Assembly: GCF_036323495.1 (NCBI RefSeq)
Contig: NZ_AP028947.1
Location: forward strand, 558,001-622,000
DNA length: 64,000 bases
Direction: 5' to 3'
DNA from: Limnobacter thiooxidans
Lineage (GTDB): Bacteria > Pseudomonadota > Gammaproteobacteria > Burkholderiales > Burkholderiaceae_B
Position 1 is the stretch's first letter, and each line of letters opens with the position of its first letter. Of this stretch, positions 1 through 7,236 are shown piece by piece. Made by a program: the position numbers and the translations under genes. A model generated the notes under the pieces. It was not told the origin of the DNA. It worked only from the letters and a program-made list of their open reading frames with translations, and searched no databases.

Positions 1-2
1 TG

Positions 3-101
3 TGGGTCACGGATGAAATACTGGATGCGACCTATCGATCCTACACGCCGATCTGGTTTCATTTTGACGCTACACAAAGTATGTGGGTTGCAAAAGAATA
101 A
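3..101 (+). CDS. Possible C-terminal end of an upstream gene (partial)
   Basis: The third forward frame is open from the window edge to a TAA at 99-101 and reads about 32 residues containing the stretch TYRSYTPIWFHFDATQSMWV. It ends just before a hairpin that would also serve the convergent rppH gene, which is the usual arrangement for two genes meeting tail to tail. The start lies outside the window and no family is recognisable from so short a piece. A chance open frame of this length is possible. Confidence 0.35.
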   Translation, partial: WVTDEILDATYRSYTPIWFHFDATQSMWVAKE

Positions 102-102
102 A

Positions 103-130
103 AAAACGCGAACCTTGCGGCTCGCGTTTT
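103..130. terminator. Bidirectional rho-independent terminator after rppH
   Basis: A 9-bp perfect stem (AAAACGCGA at 103-111, TCGCGTTTT at 122-130) closes a 10-base loop, with A-tract and T-tract flanks so that it can work on both strands. It abuts the rppH stop codon at 131-133 and follows the possible forward reading frame that ends at 101. Confidence 0.8.
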
Positions 131-691
131 TCATGTTGACTCAGGTTTTTCCTGGGTTTCATCAGCCCTGTCAGCTGGCTCCCAGTGGTCACCCTTGGGC
201 AATCGCCTGGGGTCATTTCTGGAATACAGCAGTTTGGCCAACTCTCCCAATGCTTGTTTATACACTTCCCGTTTGAAATCAATTACATTTTCAAGTGGAA
301 CCCAATACTCGTTCCAACGCCATGCATCAAATTCAGGATGCTCCGTTGCCCGCAGGCTGATGTCACAATCCCTTCCGACCAATTTCAGCAAAAACCAGAT
401 TTGTTTCTGGCCCTTGTAGCTTCCCCGCCATTCCCGTCGAATCCAGTGGTCGGGCACGGTGTACCGCAGCCAATTCCTGGTTCTTCCAATAATTTCAACA
501 TGTTCTGGCAACAAGCCAACTTCTTCGTGTAATTCCCGGTACATGGCTTGTTCTGGTGATTCACCATGCTTAATTCCGCCCTGCGGAAATTGCCAGGAAT
601 GTTCACGAATTCGCTTACCCCAAAAGACCTGCTTTCGGGAATTGGTCAAAATAATGCCGACGTTGGGACGGTAGCCTTCTTTATCAAGCAT
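131..691 (-). CDS. rppH: RNA pyrophosphohydrolase RppH (Nudix hydrolase)
   Basis: RppH removes pyrophosphate from the triphosphate 5' end of mRNA and so opens the way to RNase E decay. The 186-residue product starts [15 protein letters not shown], the usual RppH N-terminus, and carries the Nudix box ([20 protein letters not shown], where the Glu residues bind metal). The reading frame stays open 63 bases further upstream, but a good promoter lies at 726-753, downstream of the longer start, so the start at 691 is preferred. The gene is divergent from proS, an arrangement common in Betaproteobacteria, and is closed by the terminator at 103-130. The C-terminal 25 residues are charged and Pro-rich. 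Confidence 0.95.
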   Translation of the reverse strand: MLDKEGYRPNVGIILTNSRKQVFWGKRIREHSWQFPQGGIKHGESPEQAMYRELHEEVGLLPEHVEIIGRTRNWLRYTVPDHWIRREWRGSYKGQKQIWFLLKLVGRDCDISLRATEHPEFDAWRWNEYWVPLENVIDFKREVYKQALGELAKLLYSRNDPRRLPKGDHWEPADRADETQEKPEST

Positions 692-725
692 ACGCGCCCC
701 GCAGATTTCTTTACAATTTAGAGTC

Positions 726-753
726 ATTATAAGCACCAGCCTGCTTTTGTACA
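726..753 (-). promoter_or_regulatory. Sigma-70 promoter for rppH
   Basis: On the minus strand there is a perfect -10 box TATAAT (plus-strand positions 726-731) and a -35 box TGTACA (748-753, four of six matches to TTGACA) with a 16-bp spacer. The predicted transcript would start near 719, leaving about 28 bases before the ATG at 691. Seen by eye only. Confidence 0.6.
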
Positions 754-831
754 CCTAGGGTATCCGCGTTGCTGGCGGATAAAAGTACAATCGCAGTCCT
801 AACCAATTCATTACTCAAGAGTTTTTCTCCA

Positions 832-2604
832 ATGCGCGCCACCCAGTTTTTTTTGAATACCCTGAAAGAAGCACCAGCAGATGCGGAAATCGTGAGCCAT
901 CAGCTCATGTTGCGCGCTGGCATGATCAAGCGTTTGGCCGGTGGCATTTACACTTACATGCCAGTGGGTTTGCGTTCAATCCGCAAAGTGGAAAACATTG
1001 TGCGTGAAGAAATGAACCGGGCTGGCGCCCTGGAATTGCTGATGCCCGCGGTTCAGCCCGCTGAGCTTTGGCAGGAAAGTGGTCGCTGGGAAAAGTATGG
1101 CCCCGAGTTGCTGCGCCTGAAGGACCGCCACGACCGTGAATTCGTGATCGGCCCTACGCATGAAGAAGTGATTACCGATGTGGTTCGCAAGGAAGTGAAA
1201 AGCTATCGCCAGTTGCCATTGAACCTGTACCAGATCCAGACCAAGTTTCGTGATGAAATTCGGCCCCGTTTTGGCGTGATGCGTGGCCGTGAATTTGTGA
1301 TGAAAGATGCGTATTCCTTTGACCGTACGCAAGAAGCAGCTTTGAAAACCTACGACGTCATGTACGACGCATACCGCCGTATTTTCACACGATTGGGTCT
1401 GAACTTCCGTGCCGTGAATGCAGACACCGGATCAATCGGGGGCAATCGTAGCCATGAGTTCCATGTGATCGCCGACACGGGTGAAGACGCAATTGCCTAC
1501 TGCCCAACCTCCGATTACGCTGCCAACGTTGAACTGGCCGAGGCCCTGTGCACAGCCCAACGTCCTGCGGCCGGCAAAGCCATGGAGAAGGTTCATACCC
1601 CCGGCAATTCCACCTGCGAGGCCGTGGCTTCACAGCTGGGTTTGCCTTTGTCGGCAACTGTGAAAAGCGTGGTTTTTGCCAATGAGTGGCAAGAGCAGGG
1701 GCAGGACAAAAATGAAACCAAGGCCGTCAAGAAGGTACAAATTTTATTGGCACTGGTGCGTGGCGATCATGAGGTCAATGACATCAAGCTGGGTAAGCTG
1801 GCTGGCGTTCAGGAACTGCGATTGGCCACTGAAGCCGAAATTGTTGCAGCCTTCGGGACCAAGCCTGGTTATTTGGGCCCAGTCGGTGTGGGCGCCGATG
1901 TGCGTGTGGTGGCTGACCACAGCGTAGCCGCCATGGGTGATTTTGTGTGCGGCGCCAACAGCGCAGACTTCCATTACGCTGGTGTGAACTGGGGTCGCGA
2001 TTTGCCTGAGCCGGAATCGGCTGACATTCGCAATGTGGTGGAGGGCGATGCCTCACCCGACGGCAAGGGTGTGCTAGCCATGTGCCGTGGCATTGAAGTG
2101 GGACATGTTTTTTACCTGGGTACAAAATACTCTGAGGCCTTGCAGGCCAAGTTTCTGGAAGAAAACGGCAAGCCCGCCGTGATCGAAATGGGTTGTTATG
2201 GCATTGGTGTGACCCGAATTCTGGGGGCAGCCATTGAGCAGAACTTTGACGACCGCGGTATCGTCTGGCCATTGAGCATCGCCCCTTTTGAAGTGGTGTT
2301 GTGCCCAATTGGTTACAAGAAAAGCGAGGAAGTGAAACTTCACGCCGACAAGCTGTACCAGCAATTGAAAGACGCGGGTGTAGATGTGATGCTTGATGAC
2401 CGCGACGAGCGGCCAGGCGTGATGTTTGCCGATTGGGAGTTGATTGGCGTGCCGCTGCGGGTTACTTTGGGAGACCGTGGCCTGAAAGAGGGCAAAGTGG
2501 AATTTCAATCGCGCGATGGCAAGGTTGAAAAACGCGATGTTGAAGTTGGGAAAATTTTTGAGCAGTTGCGTGTTGAGCTTGCAAGCAGGCAAATCAGTTT
2601 GTAA
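832..2604 (+). CDS. proS: Prolyl-tRNA synthetase
   Basis: This class II aminoacyl-tRNA synthetase charges tRNA-Pro. The 590-residue product begins [20 protein letters not shown], the standard bacterial-type ProRS N-terminus; an in-frame start 63 bases upstream is not conserved in the family. Motif 2 region ([18 protein letters not shown]) and motif 3 ([18 protein letters not shown]) are clear, with the large YbaK-like editing insertion between them (about residues 220-400) and the C-terminal anticodon-binding domain ([20 protein letters not shown]). The length is slightly above the E. coli enzyme (572). It is divergent from rppH and its 3' end overlaps the next gene. Confidence 0.97.
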   Translation: MRATQFFLNTLKEAPADAEIVSHQLMLRAGMIKRLAGGIYTYMPVGLRSIRKVENIVREEMNRAGALELLMPAVQPAELWQESGRWEKYGPELLRLKDRHDREFVIGPTHEEVITDVVRKEVKSYRQLPLNLYQIQTKFRDEIRPRFGVMRGREFVMKDAYSFDRTQEAALKTYDVMYDAYRRIFTRLGLNFRAVNADTGSIGGNRSHEFHVIADTGEDAIAYCPTSDYAANVELAEALCTAQRPAAGKAMEKVHTPGNSTCEAVASQLGLPLSATVKSVVFANEWQEQGQDKNETKAVKKVQILLALVRGDHEVNDIKLGKLAGVQELRLATEAEIVAAFGTKPGYLGPVGVGADVRVVADHSVAAMGDFVCGANSADFHYAGVNWGRDLPEPESADIRNVVEGDASPDGKGVLAMCRGIEVGHVFYLGTKYSEALQAKFLEENGKPAVIEMGCYGIGVTRILGAAIEQNFDDRGIVWPLSIAPFEVVLCPIGYKKSEEVKLHADKLYQQLKDAGVDVMLDDRDERPGVMFADWELIGVPLRVTLGDRGLKEGKVEFQSRDGKVEKRDVEVGKIFEQLRVELASRQISL

Positions 2605-3274
2605 ATCATTGGCCCGGTTGGCACGAGGTGCCCACTGGGTTGGTGTGTGTCTGATTGGTTTTGCTGTTGCCTGGCCCGTTGCGGCCAGTCAGCAGTACGA
2701 ACCCATGGCCGACCACGTTCGGCTTGCTCTTCGCAGTGCCTTGAATGCGCCAGGCGCACCTCGCCCGATTTTTGAATCGGTGGGTCACCGAATTCACTGG
2801 ATGTCTGAAATGTCGCGTCGACTGGCTCGCCGGGTACCCGATTTTTCAGAACGCACCGAGTTGATCAAAACCATCCGTTATGAAGCCCAGCGTGTCGGAA
2901 TTGAGCCTCAAATCATTTTTGCCTTGATCGAAGTCGAAAGCAATTTTCGGGCGGATGCAGTCAGCTCTGCAGGTGCAATCGGGCTGATGCAGGTCATGCC
3001 ATTCTGGACTGATGTGTTGTCCAAGGGCAGTTCCCGAGAGCTTTATGAACCGCGGTTGAACATTCGGTATGGTTGCCTCATTTTAAGGCATTACCTGGAT
3101 ATTGAAAAAGGCAACCTTGACCGAGCACTGGGCCGGTACAACGGTAGTTTGGGGAAAATGACTTACCCGAACTTGGTGTACGACCGGTTGGATCGCAATT
3201 GGCAATACCGTTACGACGAGCCGGCGCAAGTTGCACCGCGAACAGCTTTGAACGAGGCTGAAGTGAAGCGCTGA
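2516..3274 (+). CDS. Lytic transglycosylase, SLT family
   Basis: An exported murein-cleaving lytic transglycosylase. The SLT catalytic pattern runs from the Glu of ESNF (Glu141 counted from 2516) through [12 protein letters not shown] to the later RYNGS block, as in family 1 transglycosylases of the Slt70/MltC type. A hydrophobic stretch [17 protein letters not shown] (about residues 41-57) ahead of SQQ looks like a signal peptide. The start is uncertain: the longest form overlaps proS by 89 bases, ATG 2537 is the next option, and TTG codons at 2609 or 2618 would give a more ordinary signal peptide; none has a strong ribosome site. A transglycosylase after proS is common in related bacteria. 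Confidence 0.85.
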   Translation: MARLKNAMLKLGKFLSSCVLSLQAGKSVCKSLARLARGAHWVGVCLIGFAVAWPVAASQQYEPMADHVRLALRSALNAPGAPRPIFESVGHRIHWMSEMSRRLARRVPDFSERTELIKTIRYEAQRVGIEPQIIFALIEVESNFRADAVSSAGAIGLMQVMPFWTDVLSKGSSRELYEPRLNIRYGCLILRHYLDIEKGNLDRALGRYNGSLGKMTYPNLVYDRLDRNWQYRYDEPAQVAPRTALNEAEVKR

Positions 3275-3386
3275 TTTTTGCCCGACTCCTCATGAACAGG
3301 CCGCCAGTTGGCCTCCCCAGCGTGCCTTGCTTGATTCCGCACAGAAAACCGCTAATCCCTTTTTGAACCCATTCATTGCTCACAAA

Positions 3387-3412
3387 GCCTCGGCAAAAAA
3401 CATGGCCGAGGC
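3387..3412. repeat. Perfect 8-bp inverted repeat with A/T-tract loop
   Basis: GCCTCGGC at 3387-3394 and GCCGAGGC at 3405-3412 flank a 10-base loop containing six A residues. On the minus strand the loop holds a T6 run and TTTG follows the stem. It is not a standard terminator on either strand but is too regular to ignore. It sits in the gene-free stretch between the transglycosylase and ffh. Confidence 0.5.
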
Positions 3413-3454
3413 CCTGTGGTGCCCTGCGTGCACACGCAGTGGGCGGGTCAAAAA

Positions 3455-3640
3455 GGGGCAGTTTTCCTGAATGTGCGGAACAAGCAAGCGCACTGCCGGG
3501 AAGGCCAACTGGCAGCCTGAGGCAACGTCAGTGCGACCCGTCGCTGTTCTTGTCCACAGGTGCGGCGAACAATCGCCGCCGTATTTCAACCCGATCGGCA
3601 GCGGTATTCCAATTGCGCCGCCATTCAAGAAAACCTGCCC
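3455..3640 (+). ncRNA. Candidate structured RNA, 6S-like (ssrS)
   Basis: The stretch 3275-3855 has no credible gene. Inside it, two distant arms pair to close a 186-nt element: GGGCAG 3456-3461 with CTGCCC 3635-3640, TTTTC with GAAAA, TGAATG 3468-3473 with CATTCA 3622-3627, then GCGG with CCGC. The size matches 6S RNA (184 nt in E. coli), the long imperfect closing helix is typical, and the 3' arm TGCGCCGCCATTC resembles the E. coli 6S 3' arm. 6S RNA sequesters sigma-70 RNA polymerase in stationary phase. The central bubble could not be assigned with certainty, and the strand is chosen only from that resemblance. Another structured RNA is possible. Confidence 0.42.
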
Positions 3641-3677
3641 GTTTGAAATCACATGCAACGTTCGGCTGCAAGCCGAT

Positions 3678-3711
3678 AACAAACTCGACCATCTCTTTTG
3701 TCGAGTTTGTT
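3678..3711. repeat. Perfect 12-bp hairpin in gene-free stretch
   Basis: AACAAACTCGAC (3678-3689) and GTCGAGTTTGTT (3700-3711) form a perfect stem around a 10-base loop CATCTCTTTT. No T-run follows on either strand. It lies 38 bases after the 6S-like fold and could be a processing signal or end structure for that transcript. Confidence 0.5.
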
Positions 3712-3855
3712 GAGTCAATGTGAATTTCAAAAAGGGATCAACAGGTTTTCAGGCGGTCAATTGGAAACCGCGCTGAAAGGGAATGTATACAAATTGCAGG
3801 TCATCGAAGCCCGCGCCGAGAGGGGATGTAAAACGACGGGCGGGCTGGCCCAGCG

Positions 3856-5256
3856 TTACATGCCCGGAAATCCGCCTCCAGGAGGCATGCCGCCACCAGG
3901 AAAACCGCCCTTACCGCCAGCACCACCCATTTTGCGCATCAACTTGGCCAAGCCGCCTTTCTGCATGCTTTTCATCATGTCGCGCATTTGCTCAAACTGT
4001 TTCAACAGGCGGTTCACTTCCTGAACCTGCACGCCAGCACCCGCAGCAATACGGCGCTTGCGCGATGCTTTCAGCAAATCAGGTTTGGTGCGTTCTTCAA
4101 TTGTCATTGAAAAAATGATGGCTTCGGTGCGCTTCATCTGTTTTTCGGCGGCGGTGGCGTCGACTTCGCCCGCACCTTTCATCAACTGGCTGGGCAGTTT
4201 GTCCATCAGGCCTTGCAGGCCACCCATGTTGCGCATCTGGCTGATTTGCGACAAAAAGTCGTTCAAGTCGAACGCTTTGCCGCTTTTCAGCTTTTTGGCC
4301 AGTTTTTCGGCTTCCTGCTGGTCAATGCCTTTCTTGGCCTCTTCCACCAGCGACACAATGTCGCCCATACCCAGAATTCTGCCTGCCACTCGGTCAGGGT
4401 GGAATTTTTCGAAACCAGTCAGTTTCTCGCCCACACCCATGAACTTGATGGGTTTGCCGGTGATTTGGCGTACCGACAAGGCTGCGCCGCCACGGGCGTC
4501 GCCGTCCATCTTGGTCAACACCACGCCAGTCAGCGGCAGGGCTTCATTGAAAGCTTTGGCGGTGTTGGCCGCGTCCTGGCCCAACATGGCGTCGATCACA
4601 AACAGGGTTTCGGTGGGGTTCACCGCAGCATGCAAAGCCTTGATTTCATTCATCATGGCTTCGTCAATGCCCAGGCGGCCAGCCGTGTCCAGAATCAGCA
4701 CATCAAAGAACTGGCGCTTGGCGTGGTTCAGTGCGGCCAGCGCAATGTCCACTGGCTTCTGGCTGATGTCGGAAGGGAAGAATTCCGCCCCGGCTTGTGC
4801 GCTGACCGTTTTCAACTGCTCAATCGCGGCAGGTCGGTACACGTCGGCCGATACGGTCAGCACTTTTTTCTTCAGATTGTCTTTCAGGTACTTGGCCAGT
4901 TTGCCGGTGGTGGTGGTTTTACCCGCACCTTGCAAACCCGCCATCAGAATGACCACCGGGGGTTGGGCCGCCAGGTTGATCTCTTCGGTTTTCTCGCCAA
5001 TCAGCTTGATCAACTGCTTGTGAACAATACCCACCAAGGCTTGGCCGGGGGTCAGGCTGTTCAGAACTTCCTCGCCCAAGGCCTGCTCTTTCACCTGGTT
5101 GATGAATTCCTTGACCACGGGCAGGGCCACGTCGGCTTCCAGCAGTGCGAGGCGAACTTCCCGCAGCATCTCCTGCGTGTTGGCCTCGGTAATGCGGGCT
5201 TCGCCTTTGATATTTTTGACGACGCGCGTTAGGCGATCTGAGAGGTTTTCAAACAT
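3856..5256 (-). CDS. ffh: Signal recognition particle protein Ffh (SRP54)
   Basis: Ffh binds signal sequences of nascent membrane proteins and, with 4.5S RNA and FtsY, delivers ribosomes to the translocon. The 466-residue protein has the NG GTPase domain: P-loop GLQGAGKTTT (107-116), DTAGR, and TKMDGDARGG. The M domain follows with the RNA-binding helix region (RRKRIAAGAGVQVQEVNRLL) and a Met-rich segment. The last 35 residues are a Gly/Pro/Met-rich tail (GGAGGKGGFPGGGMPPGGGF). The start at 5256 gives MFENLSDRL, standard for the family. It is divergent from the ypjD-like gene, as in many proteobacteria. Confidence 0.97.
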   Translation of the reverse strand: MFENLSDRLTRVVKNIKGEARITEANTQEMLREVRLALLEADVALPVVKEFINQVKEQALGEEVLNSLTPGQALVGIVHKQLIKLIGEKTEEINLAAQPPVVILMAGLQGAGKTTTTGKLAKYLKDNLKKKVLTVSADVYRPAAIEQLKTVSAQAGAEFFPSDISQKPVDIALAALNHAKRQFFDVLILDTAGRLGIDEAMMNEIKALHAAVNPTETLFVIDAMLGQDAANTAKAFNEALPLTGVVLTKMDGDARGGAALSVRQITGKPIKFMGVGEKLTGFEKFHPDRVAGRILGMGDIVSLVEEAKKGIDQQEAEKLAKKLKSGKAFDLNDFLSQISQMRNMGGLQGLMDKLPSQLMKGAGEVDATAAEKQMKRTEAIIFSMTIEERTKPDLLKASRKRRIAAGAGVQVQEVNRLLKQFEQMRDMMKSMQKGGLAKLMRKMGGAGGKGGFPGGGMPPGGGFPGM

Positions 5257-5303
5257 CGTGTGGTGCCCCTGACTCGAGCTTTGAATCGAGTAAACTGATT
5301 GCT

Positions 5304-6143
5304 ATGAACAACACATTATTGTACGCGCTTGCAGTGCTCCTGCTGTCCGCCTCGGGTGGATTGGCGGCGCTGAACGTTTTAGGCAAATGGACAGCACCCG
5401 AAGGGCTGAACCGTGCGCTGGTCGCCGTGGCTTTGCTGGTGTCGGGTTATTTGTTGGGCACCTTGCTGTTTCAAACCGACGGCATGCACTTTGGATTTGT
5501 CATCGGCTTGATGTGCGTGGCCTGGCTGGCCTCACTGGTGGCATTTGTTGAAAGTTTTTTCAACCGGGTGCCCCTGCTCGAACTGATGGTGTTTCCTTTG
5601 TGTGCCGTCGTGTTTCTGTTGCCCTTGTGGATGGGCGAGGACGATGCCATTCGCATGGCGGGCGACCATCTTTTTCAGCTACACCTGCTGATTGCGCTGG
5701 CAGCGTACAGCCTGTTGGGCATTGCCGCTGCGCATGCCATTGTCATGGCCTATCAGGAAAAAGCACTTCACCAATTGGTGGCCACCAACCGTGAAAACCG
5801 CATGCTGCGTGAACGCTTGCTTGACCAGCTGCCGTCGCTCCTGACAATGGAATCGATCCTGTTCCGCCAGTTGTGGGCTGGTTTTGTATTGTTGTCCCTG
5901 ACCTTGCTCACCGGTTTCCTGTTCTCGGAAGCCTGGCGTGGTACCAGCGGAACCTTTGACCACAAAACCCTGTTTGCTGTCATTTCCTGGTGTTCCTTTG
6001 CAGTATTGCTGGGTGGACGCGTGGTGTTAGGCTGGCGCGGCAAGGTGGCTTTGCGCTGGTGCTTGGGCAGTTATGCGGTGTTGGTTTTGGCCTATTTTGG
6101 TACCCAGTTTGTGTTGGAATTCATTTTGAAAAGGGCGGCTTGA
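5304..6143 (+). CDS. ypjD: CcsA/YpjD-type cytochrome c assembly family membrane protein
   Basis: A 279-residue inner-membrane protein with about eight hydrophobic helices. It matches the YpjD/CcsA-like family that sits next to ffh in many proteobacteria. Members share the CcsA fold used in cytochrome c haem handling, but the role of the ffh-linked version is not firmly established. The charged loop between helices carries ENRMLRERLLDQLPSLLTME, and the segments before and after it hold conserved-looking aromatic and His residues. The stop codon overlaps the start of the next gene by one base (TGATG), so the two are probably co-translated. Confidence 0.85.
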   Translation: MNNTLLYALAVLLLSASGGLAALNVLGKWTAPEGLNRALVAVALLVSGYLLGTLLFQTDGMHFGFVIGLMCVAWLASLVAFVESFFNRVPLLELMVFPLCAVVFLLPLWMGEDDAIRMAGDHLFQLHLLIALAAYSLLGIAAAHAIVMAYQEKALHQLVATNRENRMLRERLLDQLPSLLTMESILFRQLWAGFVLLSLTLLTGFLFSEAWRGTSGTFDHKTLFAVISWCSFAVLLGGRVVLGWRGKVALRWCLGSYAVLVLAYFGTQFVLEFILKRAA

Positions 6144-6400
6144 TGGGTCGTATTCTGTTTTTTCTGGGGCTGGCTTTGGTCGCCTGGGTGTTGTTCAAAA
6201 GCTGGCAGCGCAAACAATTGGGTGATAAACCGGGTGTGGGGGCTCAACAAAAGGGCAATCTTGGCCGTAAAACACAGGAAGAGATCATGCCTTGTCAGCA
6301 CTGCGGTGCTTACAGCCCGATGTCGGAAGGCGTGATGATGCAGGGCCGGTTTTATTGCGGCATGGAACACGCCAAAGCTGCTGGTGAAAAGGTTCACTGA
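6143..6400 (+). CDS. PP0621-family small membrane protein with Cys pairs
   Basis: An 85-residue protein: one N-terminal membrane helix (GRILFFLGLALVAWVLFKSW), a polar linker, and a C-terminal segment with CQHCGAY and a later FYCGMEHAK. This is the layout of the PP0621 family, a small membrane-anchored zinc-ribbon-like protein of unknown function found after ypjD-type genes. The three Cys and nearby His could bind zinc. The ATG overlaps the upstream stop codon by one base. Confidence 0.8.
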   Translation: MGRILFFLGLALVAWVLFKSWQRKQLGDKPGVGAQQKGNLGRKTQEEIMPCQHCGAYSPMSEGVMMQGRFYCGMEHAKAAGEKVH

Positions 6401-6445
6401 AAAGTGCATCAATTAGTGCATTAACACCCAGAAAAGGGGTAAGTC

Positions 6446-7009
6446 ATGTGGCTCGATGAAGGCTGGATTGAAGAAGACTGGGTACACCGAATGCAAAGCC
6501 CCAATCAGGACGCTCGGCCCATGGGCACCCGCATTGACACCCTGGTCATTCACTCCATCAGCCTGCCTGAACGCGGGCGTGACGCCTCTGTGGTGTCAGA
6601 CCTGTTTCTGAATAGGCTGGATTGTCATTCCCACCCAGCCTATTTTGAATTACTCGGCCTGCATGTTTCCTCGCATTTTTTGATTGACCGCGATGGCTCG
6701 GTAACCCAGTTTGTGTCCTGCGAGAAGCGGGCGTGGCACGCTGGAATATCCGCAGCGATGGACCGTAGCAACTTCAATCACTTCTCAATTGGTGTGGAAT
6801 TGTTGGGCGATGTGTACACCCCGTTTGAGTTAGCCCAATACGCCAGCCTGAAGAAGCTCGTTCGAACTTTGCAGGCACGTTATCCACTGAAATATGCAAT
6901 GGCGCACAGCGAGATTGCACCCACTCGAAAAACCGATCCCGGGCCTTTCTTTGACTGGAAAGGCTTACGCAAATCAAACACCTACGACATTCAAATTGAC
7001 GGCGCCTAA
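6446..7009 (+). CDS. ampD: 1,6-anhydro-N-acetylmuramyl-L-alanine amidase AmpD
   Basis: A cytoplasmic zinc amidase of murein recycling that cuts the stem peptide from anhydro-muropeptides and thereby keeps AmpR-type beta-lactamase induction low. The 187-residue product has no signal peptide and carries the zinc ligands His36 (VIHSIS), His154 (AHSEIAP) and Asp164 (KTDPGPFFDW), matching the E. coli pattern (34, 154, 164). A ribosome site AAGGGG lies before the ATG. With mpl further along the window it gives two steps of the murein recycling pathway. The stop codon lies in the loop of its own terminator. Confidence 0.95.
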   Translation: MWLDEGWIEEDWVHRMQSPNQDARPMGTRIDTLVIHSISLPERGRDASVVSDLFLNRLDCHSHPAYFELLGLHVSSHFLIDRDGSVTQFVSCEKRAWHAGISAAMDRSNFNHFSIGVELLGDVYTPFELAQYASLKKLVRTLQARYPLKYAMAHSEIAPTRKTDPGPFFDWKGLRKSNTYDIQIDGA

Positions 7010-7026
7010 GGTGCCGTTTTTTTGTT
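6999..7026 (+). terminator. Rho-independent terminator of ampD
   Basis: ACGGCGCC and GGTGCCGT form an 8-bp stem (one G-T pair) with the TAA stop codon as a three-base loop, followed by seven T residues. Confidence 0.85.
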
Positions 7027-7035
7027 GCACTGCAG

Positions 7036-7097
7036 TTATCCCAACCTTGTCCACAACTTGTCCACTGGGGATAACTCTGTGCACAAGCTGGGGATAA
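7036..7097. promoter_or_regulatory. Cluster of five DnaA-like boxes upstream of nrdA
   Basis: Five 9-mers close to the DnaA box TTATCCACA lie within 62 bp: TTATCCCAA 7036-7044 (two mismatches), TTGTCCACA 7047-7055 (one), TTGTCCACT 7058-7066 (two), and on the opposite strand TTATCCCCA at 7066-7074 and 7089-7097 (one each). In E. coli the nrdAB promoter is controlled by DnaA, so a DnaA role in ribonucleotide reductase expression is a reasonable inference here. The first three boxes are spaced 11 bp, one helical turn, apart. Confidence 0.6.
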
Positions 7098-7123
7098 GAA
7101 AGTGTTTGCCAAATCGGGGTACG

Positions 7124-7171
7124 ACCACTACAATTAGTCCTCAGCCACATACAAAACACAAGATATAGTGG
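7124..7171 (+). promoter_or_regulatory. Pair of NrdR-like boxes upstream of nrdA
   Basis: ACACAAGATATAGTGG (7156-7171) is close to the NrdR consensus (ACACWATATATAGTGT-like). A weaker copy ACCACTACAATTAGTC lies at 7124-7139. Their centres are 32 bp apart, three helical turns, the spacing usual for paired NrdR boxes. NrdR is an ATP-cone repressor of ribonucleotide reductase operons. The second box is weak on its own. Confidence 0.55.
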
Positions 7172-7236
7172 TTGTCCGTTTTTCCCACAGCAAAAGAACT
7201 ACCCTCAAAAAACCGCACATTCCAGGAGAAAGATGC

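Noticed and set aside
3376..3730. Overlapping open frames on both strands in the gene-free stretch before ffh
   Set aside because: The frames give Cys/Pro/Arg-rich, patternless proteins with no ribosome sites and overlap the paired arms of the 6S-like fold. None resembles the 5-formyltetrahydrofolate cyclo-ligase that often neighbours 6S RNA.
3275..3855. RNase P RNA, tmRNA or 4.5S RNA in the gene-free stretch
   Set aside because: The conserved P4 GAGGAAAGTCC, the tmRNA 3' end with CCA and the 4.5S GGAAGGAAGC core are not present on either strand.
4213..5232. Long frame antisense to ffh
   Set aside because: It mirrors the coding strand (His/Gln/Val/Gly-rich shadow protein) and ffh has full motif support.
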